This document shows positions 9,104 through 18,061 of a stretch of 64,000 nucleotides of DNA, one piece after another. Below the pieces are notes generated by a model. That model searched no databases. It saw only the letters and a program-made list of their open reading frames with translations, and was not told where the DNA came from. The position numbers and the translations under genes were made by a program. The DNA comes from Halobacillus sp. A5 (GTDB taxonomy: Bacteria > Bacillota > Bacilli > Bacillales > Halobacillaceae), in assembly GCF_024189315.1 (NCBI RefSeq), contig NZ_JAIZEO010000003.1:434001-498000 (forward strand), read 5' to 3'. How positions within the stretch are numbered: the stretch's first letter is position 1; each line of letters begins with the position of its first letter.

Positions 9104-9187
9104 ACTTATTCTCCAGACCGAATAGTGATTTGAATGATGAATCTTCTCTCCCGTGGAAACGTAACTTTTATTATTCTAGTTTTTTCT

Positions 9188-9215
9188 GTCCGATTTTTTT
9201 AAATCGGACTTTTTT
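9188..9215 (+). terminator. rho-independent terminator after the sugar kinase
   Basis: GTCCGATTT (9188-9196) and AAATCGGAC (9201-9209) form a perfect 9-bp stem with a TTTT loop, followed by a T tract. Confidence 0.9.
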
Positions 9216-9336
9216 GTGTGTGATTTGACATATACCTTGAAATTAAGAGGAAATTGATTCATAATATTCATTAAATTCGAATTATTTAAAAATTTTTTTT
9301 GCGTATGAATGACAGCGCTTTCAATAGGAGGATAAT

Positions 9337-9522
9337 ATGCTTACTGTTATTTTGCTTTCACTAATTACTGTACTATCTGTTGTATTTGCTCTTAAACGAA
9401 AACGTCCTCTCTACCTGGCTTTGCCGGTAGTATCATTAATCGGATTTGCATTTGTGAAAATCTTAATGGTCCCTATGCCGTTCTGGGATACTGTTAAATT
9501 CATTTTTAATTTAAGAGGATAA
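9337..9522 (+). CDS. small membrane protein preceding the symporter genes
   Basis: 61 residues, not recognised. Two hydrophobic segments (residues 1-18 and 26-47) are separated by a KRKRP basic turn, giving a helical hairpin with the loop predicted inside. An ATAGGAGG site sits just upstream of the ATG. It is followed after 25 bases by the small subunit gene and then by the symporter itself, so the three are one operon. A third small subunit or assembly factor of the transporter is the natural guess, but the sequence does not prove it. Confidence 0.7.
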   Translation: MLTVILLSLITVLSVVFALKRKRPLYLALPVVSLIGFAFVKILMVPMPFWDTVKFIFNLRG

Positions 9523-9547
9523 TACACCATTGAAAGGAGGTGGGAAT

Positions 9548-9850
9548 TTGAGGAAACTCGATCAAAAGAAAGCAGATGCTTATTTTAAATTAAGGACAAC
9601 GATGATTATTATTTATTTATCTATTGGATTTCTAGTTTCTTATGTTGTGGTATTCAATGCCGAGGCACTGTCTACTTTTAATGTTATCGGCATTCCTTTT
9701 CATTATTATATGGGCGCTCAAGGGGCAGTGCTTACTTTTATTGTCCTGCTATTTATTAATGCAATCATCAGCGATAAAATTGACAAAAAATTTGGCTTCA
9801 ATCCTGAATACGTTGATACAGCGGATAACTCTAAGGTTGAGGATCAATAA
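9548..9850 (+). CDS. sodium/substrate symporter small subunit (DUF4212 family)
   Basis: 100 residues with two transmembrane helices (about 17-41 and 53-76). The pattern STFNVIGIPFHYYMGAQGAV followed by DKIDKKFGF matches the small-subunit family that accompanies the long symporter subunits of the VC_2705 group. The TTG start at 9548 is chosen because AAAGGAGG lies 7 bases upstream; an earlier in-frame start at 9530 would have no ribosome site. It ends 9 bases before the symporter gene, indicating translational coupling. Family knowledge: the small subunit is needed with the large one for carboxylate (acetate-like) uptake in related pairs. Confidence 0.85.
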   Translation: MRKLDQKKADAYFKLRTTMIIIYLSIGFLVSYVVVFNAEALSTFNVIGIPFHYYMGAQGAVLTFIVLLFINAIISDKIDKKFGFNPEYVDTADNSKVEDQ

Positions 9851-9859
9851 GGAGAGTGA

Positions 9860-11518
9860 ATGGTTGTGGATGGACAGTTTTTGGTTTCAATATTGCTCAT
9901 TGGCTCGACATTTGCCTTATACATAGGGATTGCTATTTTCAACACGGCTAAACAAACATCTGAATTTTATGTGGCCGGCCGCGGTGTACCGCCTGTGTTT
10001 AATGGTATGGCAATAGGAGCAGATTGGATGAGTGCGGCTTCATTCATTGGTATGGCAGGCACCGTCATGGTTCTTGGATACGATGGTTTAGCTTATATTA
10101 TGGGATGGACAGGAGGTTATCTCCTATTAACCTTCCTATTAGCGCCGCAATTGCGTAAATACGGCAGATATACTGTACCCGAATTTATTGGAGACCGTTA
10201 TCGAAGCGATACAGCTCGTTTAATAGCTGCAGTGGCTACCATAATTATTAGTTTTACTTACTCAGTCGGTCAGCTCTCCGGCTCAGGAGTTGTAATAGGC
10301 AGGCTCCTTGAAGTTAACACTGCTGTCGGAACAATGATTGGCGTAGTACTGATTGCTTTTTACTCAGCTATGGGTGGAATGAAGGGAATCACATGGACTC
10401 AAGTAGCTCAATACTTAGTGCTTATTATCGCCTACTTAATTCCAGTCATATTTATGTCGCTTCAGCTGACATCCAATCCAGCCCCCTGGCTGTCGTATGG
10501 TGAAGTAATAGGCAGTATGAGAGAGCTGGATCAGGAGTTAGGGATTTCGGAATATGTAGTACCATTTACTGAAGCTACAAAATGGCAGTTTTTAGCCCTC
10601 ATGTTTACATTAATGGCAGGTACAGCAGGACTGCCTCACGTAATTGTCAGGTTTTATACTGTTGCAACTATGAAAGCTGCTCGTTGGAGTGGTGCGTGGG
10701 CATTGTTGTTCATTGGATTACTTTATTTATCTGCACCGGTTTATGCCGCTTTTTCTCGTTTTATTCTTATGACTCAAGTGGCCAACTCTTCTATTGATGA
10801 TTTGCCGGCCTGGACGGAGCCTTGGATCAACACAGGTCAACTATCTGTCGCCGATGAGAATGGGGACGGTATATTACAATGGGAAGAGCTTTCCATTCAC
10901 AATGATATTGTGGTAATGGCCACACCTGAAATCGCCAATCTGGGGATTTTTGTTATTGGCCTTATGGCTGCAGGTGCTATGGCTGCTGCTCTTTCGACTG
11001 CGGGTGGATTAATGATTGCTATATCAGCAGCCTTATCGCATGATATATATTATCGTTCCATTAATCCTAAAGCGAGCGAACGCAAGCGCCTTCTCGTAGG
11101 ACGATACTCTATCGTTATAGCAACAGTTGCTGCTGGTCTGCTTGCTTTAAACCCTCCAGGTGCGATTACACAAATCGTAGCATGGGCGTTTGGTTTAGCA
11201 TCAGGCTCCTTCTTTCCAGCACTGTTACTAGGGGTCTGGTGGAAGCGGGCAAATGGGCCGGGTGTCATTGCAGGTATGATTACTGGTCTGACCGTTACTC
11301 TTGGTTATATATTCTTTTCACAATCACTGGGTATCCAAGTACTGGGGATCATTGACACAGGCGCAGGCATCTTTGGAGCCGTTTCAGCCATCCTGGCGAA
11401 CGTCATTGTATCGTTAAGTACAAAACCGCCTGCGCAGGAAGCACAGGATGAAGTTACTGACTTACGGTATCCGGAACAAATGCATTATAAAGATGGGGAA
11501 GTATGGTTGAAAGAATAA
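9860..11518 (+). CDS. sodium:solute symporter, acetate-permease-like (VC_2705 group)
   Basis: A 552-residue membrane protein of the SSS family with roughly 13 hydrophobic segments. The family signatures are visible: SEFYVAGRGVPP after the first helix, GADWMSAASFIG, YTVPEFIGDRY and AAGAMAAALSTAGGLMIAIS. An insertion near residues 300-350 carries DENGDGILQWEEL, an EF-hand-like acidic loop facing outside. It likely imports a short carboxylate such as acetate with Na+, fitting a halophile. The ATG at 9860 has AAGGAGAG very close; a GTG two codons later (9866) is an alternative start. A terminator follows the gene. Confidence 0.92.
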   Translation: MVVDGQFLVSILLIGSTFALYIGIAIFNTAKQTSEFYVAGRGVPPVFNGMAIGADWMSAASFIGMAGTVMVLGYDGLAYIMGWTGGYLLLTFLLAPQLRKYGRYTVPEFIGDRYRSDTARLIAAVATIIISFTYSVGQLSGSGVVIGRLLEVNTAVGTMIGVVLIAFYSAMGGMKGITWTQVAQYLVLIIAYLIPVIFMSLQLTSNPAPWLSYGEVIGSMRELDQELGISEYVVPFTEATKWQFLALMFTLMAGTAGLPHVIVRFYTVATMKAARWSGAWALLFIGLLYLSAPVYAAFSRFILMTQVANSSIDDLPAWTEPWINTGQLSVADENGDGILQWEELSIHNDIVVMATPEIANLGIFVIGLMAAGAMAAALSTAGGLMIAISAALSHDIYYRSINPKASERKRLLVGRYSIVIATVAAGLLALNPPGAITQIVAWAFGLASGSFFPALLLGVWWKRANGPGVIAGMITGLTVTLGYIFFSQSLGIQVLGIIDTGAGIFGAVSAILANVIVSLSTKPPAQEAQDEVTDLRYPEQMHYKDGEVWLKE

Positions 11519-11525
11519 TCTCGTT

Positions 11526-11562
11526 AAGCTGACTGTCGATTAAATGGCAGTCAGCTTTTTAT
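11526..11562 (+). terminator. rho-independent terminator after the symporter operon
   Basis: AAGCTGACTG and CAGTCAGCTT form a perfect 10-bp stem with a 12-base loop, followed by TTTATT. Confidence 0.88.
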
Positions 11563-11626
11563 TCGTCATTGAACGTAAGAATTTGGTAGACTAATAGAAT
11601 CGATGATTTCAAGAGGAGAGAATGAA

Positions 11627-12520
11627 ATGGCGATATTCTTTCAAGTTGTATTACCTGTTATATTAGTGTTTTTTTCTGGCTATTTATTGCAAAGATTTAT
11701 CCGTCTGGAGATTAAATCTATTTCTACTGTGGTTCTTTACATACTTCTTCCTTGTTTAGTATTTGATACCTTTTATGATGCTGAGTTTAATCAAGAATAT
11801 TTGATGATGGTCTTATTTTCAATAATATTACTACTCCTTATGCTACTCATTAATAAAGTTGCTTCAAAGACAGCCCGTTACTCCGTTTCCACAGAGAGTG
11901 GACTAATACTATCAACTGCCTTTATGAATGCGGGAAATTACGGGGCACCTATTGTACTTTTTGCTTTCGGCGAAGAAGGATTTGTATACTCTGTCTCTTT
12001 TATGATCATCCAGCAGATTGTCATGAATTTTTTTGGTGTGTATTACGCAGCAAAAGGAGCGGCGGGGGTTCGGCTCGCCATGGCGACGGTTATGAAAATG
12101 CCGCCGACATACGCTGTAGTGGTAGCCCTGACCGTAAAAATAGCGGGTGTTTCGATTCCTGAAAATGTAGCGGCGAGCGTAACTTTGGTCGGAGATGCTG
12201 CCATTCCAATTGTTATGATACTGCTTGGCATGCAATTGGCTAATATAACAGTCAAACAGCTGGATTGGGGGAAGATTACTTTTGCAGCCAGCCTAAGGCT
12301 GATCGGCTCGCCGCTTATTGCCTGGGGACTGACCATCCTTTTGCCAATGAGTGATTTGATGGCTAGTGTGCTAATTGTCTCAGCTGCCATGCCTTCAGCT
12401 GCAACTACAACCATGTACGCTGTTCAATTTGATTCAAAGCCTGAACTGGTTTCAAGTATTACTTTAATTACAACTTTACTCAGCGTGGTTACCATCCCGG
12501 TGGTTTTAAATATTCTGTAG
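11627..12520 (+). CDS. AEC (auxin efflux carrier) family transporter
   Basis: 297 residues with about ten hydrophobic helices in two five-helix halves. The features FSGYLLQRF near the N-terminus, FMNAGNYGAPI in the first half, and VLIVSAAMPSAATTTMYAVQF with a terminal ITTLLSVVTIPVVL are typical of bacterial AEC carriers (malate, organic acids or unknown solutes). I chose the ATG at 11627 because AGAGGAGAG precedes it at good distance; an earlier ATG at 11603 would add eight residues. Monocistronic: a terminator lies upstream and a weak hairpin lies at the stop codon. Substrate unknown. Confidence 0.88.
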   Translation: MAIFFQVVLPVILVFFSGYLLQRFIRLEIKSISTVVLYILLPCLVFDTFYDAEFNQEYLMMVLFSIILLLLMLLINKVASKTARYSVSTESGLILSTAFMNAGNYGAPIVLFAFGEEGFVYSVSFMIIQQIVMNFFGVYYAAKGAAGVRLAMATVMKMPPTYAVVVALTVKIAGVSIPENVAASVTLVGDAAIPIVMILLGMQLANITVKQLDWGKITFAASLRLIGSPLIAWGLTILLPMSDLMASVLIVSAAMPSAATTTMYAVQFDSKPELVSSITLITTLLSVVTIPVVLNIL

Positions 12521-12703
12521 CACTTGTAAATAGTGCCTTTTGTACTCAGGGGATAGTGGAAGATTATCCATGGGTAACCAGCTGATACTCAGTTTAATGG
12601 ACATGACTTTCATTCAGTAATATTTAATGGTTGAAGGAAAAAACGAAAGCTCTTTCTATGAATTCAATTAGTAAAATATTAGTTTCTTTAAAAATACAAA
12701 TTA

Positions 12704-12753
12704 TGAGAAAAACTGGGATGTGCGGCAGTATTGTTGCACGTTCCGGTTTTTTT
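12704..12753. terminator. bidirectional hairpin terminator
   Basis: AACTGGGATGTGC (12711-12723) pairs, with G-U wobbles, with GCACGTTCCGGTT (12736-12748). It is followed by T7 on the plus strand and by TTTTTCTC when read on the minus strand. It would end the minus-strand small membrane gene and any plus-strand readthrough from the AEC gene. The arm resembles the GCTGGGACAAAA hairpin at 3098. Confidence 0.7.
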
Positions 12754-12757
12754 CTAA

Positions 12758-12919
12758 TTATTGGCTGCTTTTTTCTTTTCTTGATTTAAAAAACATATAT
12801 AAATTACCTAAAATCATGGCAATAGATAAAGCTACACCTACCGACGAAAACTCTAATGGTGTAAAATATCCAACTAGCAAATATAAAGCAAAAAACAGGG
12901 CAAACATTAAATAAAACAA
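12758..12919 (-). CDS. 53-residue two-helix membrane protein
   Basis: Not recognised. Read on the minus strand from TTG at 12919 (or ATG at 12907), it encodes two hydrophobic helices (about residues 2-20 and 27-44, MFALFFALYLLVGYF and VGVALSIAMILGNLYM) and a basic tail KSRKEKSSQ. An AAGGAAGG ribosome site precedes the TTG, and a strong hairpin follows the stop. It lies 57 bases downstream of the minus-strand sigma factor gene with no terminator between, so the two may be cotranscribed. The plus-strand frame over the same bases has no ribosome site and a composition unlike a protein, so I favour the minus strand. Confidence 0.65.
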   Translation of the reverse strand: MFYLMFALFFALYLLVGYFTPLEFSSVGVALSIAMILGNLYMFFKSRKEKSSQ

Positions 12920-12976
12920 TTCGATCTTCCTTCCTTTTTAACGTAGCTACAGTAAGAATAACATACCTCCCCACTC

Positions 12977-13435
12977 CTACACACTCGCATTAAACACGGA
13001 AAGCTTACTCCTGATCGATTTTCTTTTTCTTTTAACAGTTGAAGTACTGATTCCAGTGAGACATGATATCTCGTTAACCGTGTACTTCTGCAAGGACAAA
13101 GTCAGAATCTTTTTTTCTACACACGTCAGTCCAAAGTTTGAAAAAATATCATGCCAGAACAGGTGATCATCTAATGTATTGTATACGGATAAGGAAAGAA
13201 AACAAAAAGGAGATGGTGGTACTGCACGGCGCTTTAAGGATTTGTAGTAATACAGTAAGTGGTGGGTAAAATACGTAGAAAACTTGCACATTCCGCTCCG
13301 GTATCGAGATACGCATTTTACATAAACGAAGTAGGCTTCCTGTACATAATCTTCCTGAAGTGGAAGTTGAAGCTTATTAAGCGTGTGATAAATCAGAGGA
13401 TAATACGATTGAAAATTTGAAAATGCTTTCGTCAC
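12977..13435 (-). CDS. small sigma-70-type RNA polymerase sigma factor
   Basis: 152 residues, about the size of a two-domain sigma factor. The N-terminal part carries a weak sigma region 2 pattern (LQEDYVQEAYFVYVKCVSRYRSGMCKFSTYFTHHLLYYYKSLKR, read in pieces), where the KFSTYFTHHL stretch resembles F-STYLxWxxR. The C-terminal part has a region 4 helix-turn-helix (TVNEISCLTGISTSTVKRKRKSIRSKL). It is divergent from a second sigma-like gene with 236 bases between them. I cannot assign a regulon; both look like accessory, rapidly evolving Bacillaceae sigma factors. The small membrane protein downstream could act as its partner, as anti-sigma factors often do, but this is only a guess. Confidence 0.75.
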   Translation of the reverse strand: MTKAFSNFQSYYPLIYHTLNKLQLPLQEDYVQEAYFVYVKCVSRYRSGMCKFSTYFTHHLLYYYKSLKRRAVPPSPFCFLSLSVYNTLDDHLFWHDIFSNFGLTCVEKKILTLSLQKYTVNEISCLTGISTSTVKRKRKSIRSKLSVFNASV

Positions 13436-13671
13436 GGGACACTCAATTCTAATTGAATATTCAATTTAATTTTTACGCGCAATCCTATTATTACGTATAA
13501 TCTAAAAAAAAGAAATAGTTATCTGAAAATTACATTATTTATTTCAAAATTAAGTTTTTAAAGTAAATTTATACATGAAAATTAATTTTTCAACTTTTTT
13601 TGACACCAAAACAGCAGCTTCTAACGATTATACCTATAGAAAGGTATTTCAAAATGAATAGGAGCTTGCTT

Positions 13672-14184
13672 ATGTATGTAAATGATCAGGAGTTCGAAAG
13701 AATCGTTTTAGAGAATGAAAGATTAATACATTACCACATTCACAGCTTACATATAAAAGATGCAAATGGAGATTTTTTCGCTATTGGCCTGGAAGCCTTA
13801 TGGAAGGCTTACGAATCTTATGACCCTTCAGTTGGAAAATTTTCCACTTATCTCAGCTGGAAAGTACGAAACGCCCTCATCGATGAAATCCGCAGAGACT
13901 CGAAACGCCTCAAAAACCAAAACCTCCTGCTTCAAATGCAGTCATCATTATCCTGCCTCACTAGTGAAGATGTAATTATCGATCAATATCTATGGGACAA
14001 AATAAAAACAGAACTGACGTTAAATCAATGGAAATGGGTTTACTATTTTATTATCCATGATCTATCCGTTTCTCAAATTGCCGATATTGAAGGTGTTACG
14101 AGTGATGCTGTAAAGAATTGGGGAAGACATGCCCGAAAAAAACTTCGTAAAGTTCTCATAAAACAAACCACGCTCCAACTTTAA
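13672..14184 (+). CDS. sigma-70 family RNA polymerase sigma factor
   Basis: 170 residues with sigma region 2 at about 15-85 (FFAIGLEALWKAYESYDPS then GKFSTYLSWKVRNALIDEIRR, the conserved core-binding and -10 recognition helix) and region 4 at about 125-165 (LSVSQIADIEGVTSDAVKNWGRHARKKL, helix-turn-helix). The start at 13672 is preferred over upstream in-frame starts because AATAGGAG lies 7 bases before it. It is transcribed divergently from another small sigma factor gene; the AT-rich gap holds no recognisable standard promoter of high quality, so self-recognition of an alternative promoter is possible. The terminator overlaps its stop codon. Confidence 0.82.
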   Translation: MYVNDQEFERIVLENERLIHYHIHSLHIKDANGDFFAIGLEALWKAYESYDPSVGKFSTYLSWKVRNALIDEIRRDSKRLKNQNLLLQMQSSLSCLTSEDVIIDQYLWDKIKTELTLNQWKWVYYFIIHDLSVSQIADIEGVTSDAVKNWGRHARKKLRKVLIKQTTLQL

Positions 14185-14202
14185 TAGTTGGAGCGTGATT
14201 TT
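14169..14202. terminator. bidirectional terminator overlapping two convergent gene ends
   Basis: CACGCTCCAACT and AGTTGGAGCGTG form a perfect 12-bp stem around TTAAT, followed by ATTTTTATTTTT. The stem includes the sigma factor stop codon (14182-14184). Confidence 0.9.
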
Positions 14203-14570
14203 TATTTTTCAATGGTAATGTTTATTTTACTTAATCCAAGCGCTTTAGCAGCTTTAATCATGCGTGCAGCTTCTTGTTCGGCGTCGTGAATAGAAATATT
14301 ATTTCTTGATATATTTAGTGTTGTACCACCGAACAGAGGCAGAGTATCCGACTCTTCCTGGATCGCCTTTTCAGTACCAGCCTGAACTTCAGCTATAACG
14401 TCATGTTTGCTTCTATTAACACGGCCTCTAATTTTCCGCCCATGATAAACGACACTGGCGTATGGACAACCTGTCTCCTTAGAAATCTCTCGATAATTTT
14501 TTTCCGTCTCTTCGATCAGTCTTTTTACTTCACCTAAATCATAATCATATTGTTTGCTCTTCTTTGCCAT
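14202..14570 (-). CDS. unknown protein with possible N-terminal DNA-binding region
   Basis: 122 residues, family not recognised. The first 55 residues are charged and helical, with a stretch (LIEETEKNYREISKETG, then CPYASVVYHGRKIRGRV) that could be a helix-turn-helix with the recognition helix at about 38-48. The C-terminal 40 residues (AEQEAARMIKAAKALGLSKI then NITIEK) form a helix plus strand. There is no signal peptide or membrane segment. An AAAGGGG ribosome site precedes the ATG. It is convergent with the sigma factor gene and shares its terminator. A small regulator is the most I can suggest. Confidence 0.55.
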   Translation of the reverse strand: MAKKSKQYDYDLGEVKRLIEETEKNYREISKETGCPYASVVYHGRKIRGRVNRSKHDVIAEVQAGTEKAIQEESDTLPLFGGTTLNISRNNISIHDAEQEAARMIKAAKALGLSKINITIEK

Positions 14571-14702
14571 AAACTTAAACCCCTTTATTAATATCTATTT
14601 ATATTTTAACAAAAAAAATATATATTTATAGGATTAGTTATCACCATTATTATACAATTCCTACCTTTATTCGAGTTGGTTTTAACAATTTGCAGCTATG
14701 GT

Positions 14703-14735
14703 AAAAAAATGAACCAGTGAATAGATCACTGGTTC
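14703..14735 (-). terminator. terminator of the threonine operon
   Basis: On the minus strand GAACCAGTGA-TCTAT-TCACTGGTTC forms a perfect 10-bp stem, followed by ATTTTTTTAC. It overlaps the thrB stop codon. Confidence 0.92.
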
Positions 14736-15634
14736 AAAGCAGGACTAACAGAAGCAGAAACTCCGCTTAGGTCGGCTTTTAAGAATTCTACTTGATAATT
14801 TGGGAAATGATCGTTTAACGCTGCTAATTGTCTTTCACCAGCATGGTGAAAGAGTCCGATCATTGTAGGTCCTGCCCCGCTTATATAATGACCGAGAGAG
14901 CCATTATCTTCTAATATCTTTGACACGTGGGGGAAGTCTGGGATAAGGCCGCTTCGATAAGGCTGGTGCCACTTATCCTCTTTCATCATCCGGCCGACTA
15001 AAGGCCAGTCTTTTTCAGCCAGAGCAGCCACAAGTACATTAGCCATGCCGCTTGCATGTACTGCATCCTTGTAAGGAAGTTGGGCTGGAAGGATAGAGCG
15101 CGCTTCTTCCGTCTCTACATGATAATCTGGAATCACTGCCACCCATGTCAGCTGCTCTAATTCTTTCGAGAACCGGACTGATTCTAAGTTCACCCCATCG
15201 TAGCTGGACACTGTAATTCCTCCATAAATCGCCGGAGCCACATTATCCGGGTGACCTTCGATCGTACAGGCAATCTTCAGCTTCTCACGTTCAGCTAACC
15301 TAAGAGAAAGGATTTGGTTTGCTAGTTCAATTCCTCCAACTACTGCTGTAGAGGAGCTGCCGAGCCCCCGCGCAATCGGTACTTCGTTGGTCATGGTTAC
15401 CTTGTGGGCAGGTAATTGATCATATCCGTACTGATTCGCTGTAAACAATGCAGATTTATATATTAAATTCGACTTCCCCTCAGGAATAAAAGGTTGATCT
15501 TTTTTTTGTAATACAAAACTCCATTCACCAGCAGGCTCACAGTGGAGTGTCACATATTGAGACAAGGCCATTCCTATTGAATCAAAACCTGGTCCCAGGT
15601 TTGCAGATGTTGCTGGAACTCGTATGGTGATCAT
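14726..15634 (-). CDS. thrB: homoserine kinase
   Basis: GHMP-family kinase of 302 residues that phosphorylates L-homoserine with ATP, the step before threonine synthase. The N-terminal [14 protein letters not shown] motif lies at residues 8-21, the GHMP ATP loop [13 protein letters not shown] at about 87-99, and the C-terminal [13 protein letters not shown] at about 240-252. It is the last gene of hom-thrC-thrB; its ATG overlaps the thrC stop by four bases (ATGA type), which implies translational coupling. A perfect terminator hairpin ends the operon. Confidence 0.97.
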   Translation of the reverse strand: MITIRVPATSANLGPGFDSIGMALSQYVTLHCEPAGEWSFVLQKKDQPFIPEGKSNLIYKSALFTANQYGYDQLPAHKVTMTNEVPIARGLGSSSTAVVGGIELANQILSLRLAEREKLKIACTIEGHPDNVAPAIYGGITVSSYDGVNLESVRFSKELEQLTWVAVIPDYHVETEEARSILPAQLPYKDAVHASGMANVLVAALAEKDWPLVGRMMKEDKWHQPYRSGLIPDFPHVSKILEDNGSLGHYISGAGPTMIGLFHHAGERQLAALNDHFPNYQVEFLKADLSGVSASVSPALNQ

Positions 15635-16683
15635 GATTGTACTCCAGCGGCTTGAGCAAATTGATTTAAGTCGTTCTCGATGACAATTGGTCTGATTTTG
15701 CTTTTCTCTATGGCTGTAGTTGGATCTTTAAGTCCGTTACCAGTAAGAACATGAACCACTTTAGAACCTTTAGGGATTGAACCATCTTTTACTTTTTTGA
15801 TCGTACCTGCAAGAGAGGCGCATGAAGCGGGTTCAGCAAAGACTCCTTCTGCGCTGGCTAACCATTGATAAGCTTCCACTATATCTTCATCGGTTACTTC
15901 GTTAATGCTTCCTTTTGATTCTTCTGCAGCTATAAGGGCTGGCTGCCAGCTTGCAGGATTACCAATTCGGATAGCAGTAGCCAGCGTTTCCGGATTTTCA
16001 ATTACTTGATTTCTCACAATTGCCGCTGAACCACTTGCTTCAAAACCAAGCATTTGCGGCAGCTTCGTACTGTGTGCTTCATGATATTCTTTAAACCCAC
16101 GCCAGTAAGCTGTAATGTTCCCTGCATTCCCGACAGGAATAGAAAGAAAGTCGGGTGCATCTCCGAGTACATCACATACTTCAAAAGCAGCGGTTTTTTG
16201 ACCTTCTATTCTGTAAGGGTTAACCGAATTAACAAGTGTAATGGGTTCAGTTTCTGCAATTTGACGTACAATTTGTAAGGCCTGGTCAAAATTCCCCTTA
16301 ATTGCAAAGATCTCTGCTCCGTACATTACAGCCTGAGCAAGCTTGCCTTCTGCAATTTTCCCATCAGGTATAACGACAATACAGCGTAAACCTGCTCTAG
16401 CTGCAAAAGCTGCTGCTGAAGCGGAAGTGTTTCCCGTTGAAGCACAGATTACTGCTTTTGATCCTTCTTCAATAGCTTTTGCCATGGCAAGCACCATGCC
16501 CCGGTCTTTAAAAGAACCTGTTGGATTTGCTCCTTCAATTTTTACATAAGCTTCAATCCCTAATTCTTCTGAAATTGTTGGTATTGGTAACAGTGGAGTA
16601 TTTCCCTCATGCAATGTTAGTTTTGGTGTTTCCGGTGTAACTGGTAATAGATCTTCATATTTGTCTAATAAACCCTTCCACAT
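15631..16683 (-). CDS. thrC: threonine synthase
   Basis: 350-residue PLP enzyme that converts O-phosphohomoserine to L-threonine. The PLP lysine lies in [11 protein letters not shown] near residue 59, [19 protein letters not shown] follows near residue 82, a glycine-rich phosphate loop VGNAGN lies near residue 184, and [11 protein letters not shown] is near the C-terminus. The length matches the short Bacillus-type enzyme. It starts one base after the hom stop and overlaps thrB by four bases, so the three are one translationally coupled unit. Confidence 0.97.
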   Translation of the reverse strand: MWKGLLDKYEDLLPVTPETPKLTLHEGNTPLLPIPTISEELGIEAYVKIEGANPTGSFKDRGMVLAMAKAIEEGSKAVICASTGNTSASAAAFAARAGLRCIVVIPDGKIAEGKLAQAVMYGAEIFAIKGNFDQALQIVRQIAETEPITLVNSVNPYRIEGQKTAAFEVCDVLGDAPDFLSIPVGNAGNITAYWRGFKEYHEAHSTKLPQMLGFEASGSAAIVRNQVIENPETLATAIRIGNPASWQPALIAAEESKGSINEVTDEDIVEAYQWLASAEGVFAEPASCASLAGTIKKVKDGSIPKGSKVVHVLTGNGLKDPTTAIEKSKIRPIVIENDLNQFAQAAGVQS

Positions 16684-16684
16684 A

Positions 16685-17980
16685 TCAATTGCTCCCTTCT
16701 ACACGGAAAACACTATCGACAGATCGAATCGAAGATAGGCTTTCTAAATCTTTAAATGCTCTCTCGAAATCTTCTTCGCTTACTTGGTGAGTAATCATCA
16801 TTAATTCACGTTCATCGTGTTTATCAGCTTCACGCTGGATGATTTGATCAAAGGAAATACCATATTCAGCAAATATTTTTGTAAGCTCCATAAGCATGCC
16901 TGGCTGATCATGAACATGAAGTCTCATATATTTTTTGGTCAGTTGATCTTTTTTTTCTTTCACTAGTTTAGGGAACTGAGGCTGGACGTAGGCTGAGCCT
17001 GAAGTTCCTAATCTTAAGCTTTTAACAACGGCTATAAGATCTGAAACGACGGCAGTCGCAGTAGGAAGCTTACCTGCACCTGGACCGTAGAACATTGTTT
17101 CTCCAACGGCATCCCCATAAACATATACAGCATTATATTCATCATTTACCGAAGTAAGCGGATGTTCACTAGGGAGTAACGTGGGTTCGACACTTACAGA
17201 AACCCCTGTATTATCGTGTTCTGCTACACCGATAAGTTTTACAGAATAGCCAAGCTGTTCAGCATATTGAATGTCTGCCAGTGAAATGCCTCGAATTCCT
17301 TTAACTTCTACATCTTCTAAATTAAACGGCATGGAGAAACCTAATATTGATAAGATTGTCATTTTTCTGGCAGCATCCAGCCCATCTACATCAGCCGTTG
17401 GGTCAGCTTCAGCGAACCCAAGCTCCTGAGCTTCTTTAAGCACGGCGTCGAAATCTACACCTTCTTTAGTCATTTTCGTTAAAATGTAGTTTGTTGTACC
17501 GTTAACAATGCCCATCATTTTTCGAATTTTATCAGATGACAGTCCATCTAATATGGAACGGATAATCGGAACACCGCCAGCTACACTAGCTTCGTAAAAT
17601 AGGTCACACTTGTTTCTGGAGCTCGCTTCAAACAATTCGGCCCCATGCTGTGCTACAAGGTCTTTATTAGCTGTAACTATATGTTTACCATTTTCAATCG
17701 CTTCACGCAGAATTGTTAGAGTGTGATCGATTCCACCCATAACCTCCACCACAACATCAATCTCCGGATCCTGCGTGATGTCTTCATAACGATCCGTTAA
17801 TTGAGTTGAAGTGTTGTCGATATCCCGGGGTTTTGATAAATTACTTACGAGCACAGTCTTAATAGTGACATTACACCCTGTTTTATGTTGAATACTTTCT
17901 TTATGGTCTTCAAGAATTTCAATTACACCGCTTCCTACAGTGCCTAATCCTAATAAGCCCACAGTAATTGTGTCCTTCAT
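16685..17980 (-). CDS. hom: homoserine dehydrogenase
   Basis: 431 residues; reduces aspartate semialdehyde to homoserine. The Rossmann NAD(P) motif [11 protein letters not shown] is at residues 8-18, the catalytic domain follows ([14 protein letters not shown] and [14 protein letters not shown] near 150-175, [15 protein letters not shown] near 215), and a C-terminal ACT domain (about 355-431, [17 protein letters not shown]) gives probable feedback control by threonine. It is the first gene of the operon; an AAGGAG site precedes the ATG, and a good sigma-A-type promoter lies about 50 bases upstream. No T-box or attenuator is visible in the short leader. Confidence 0.97.
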   Translation of the reverse strand: MKDTITVGLLGLGTVGSGVIEILEDHKESIQHKTGCNVTIKTVLVSNLSKPRDIDNTSTQLTDRYEDITQDPEIDVVVEVMGGIDHTLTILREAIENGKHIVTANKDLVAQHGAELFEASSRNKCDLFYEASVAGGVPIIRSILDGLSSDKIRKMMGIVNGTTNYILTKMTKEGVDFDAVLKEAQELGFAEADPTADVDGLDAARKMTILSILGFSMPFNLEDVEVKGIRGISLADIQYAEQLGYSVKLIGVAEHDNTGVSVSVEPTLLPSEHPLTSVNDEYNAVYVYGDAVGETMFYGPGAGKLPTATAVVSDLIAVVKSLRLGTSGSAYVQPQFPKLVKEKKDQLTKKYMRLHVHDQPGMLMELTKIFAEYGISFDQIIQREADKHDERELMMITHQVSEEDFERAFKDLESLSSIRSVDSVFRVEGSN

Positions 17981-18032
17981 CGTTCACACTCCTTGTCCAC
18001 TTGAAATATACATATTTATATTTGTAATGGAC

Positions 18033-18061
18033 ATTGTAACGGAAAGGCAGAGGATGTACAA
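18033..18061 (-). promoter_or_regulatory. sigma-A-type promoter of hom-thrC-thrB
   Basis: On the minus strand TTGTAC (18061-18056), 17 bases, TACAAT (18038-18033). It lies 53 bases upstream of the hom ATG, leaving a short leader with no obvious riboswitch. Confidence 0.65.

Noticed and set aside
11912-12414. Two minus-strand frames inside the AEC carrier gene
   Set aside because: Both are shadows of a clear membrane carrier; they lack ribosome sites and known motifs.
12720-12914. 64-codon plus-strand open frame
   Set aside because: The opposite strand encodes a better-supported two-helix membrane protein with a ribosome site and terminator; the plus-strand frame has neither and begins inside the hairpin.
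17981-18032. T-box or threonine attenuator before hom
   Set aside because: The leader from the promoter to the hom ATG is only about 45 bases and contains no T-box sequence, specifier stem or terminator.
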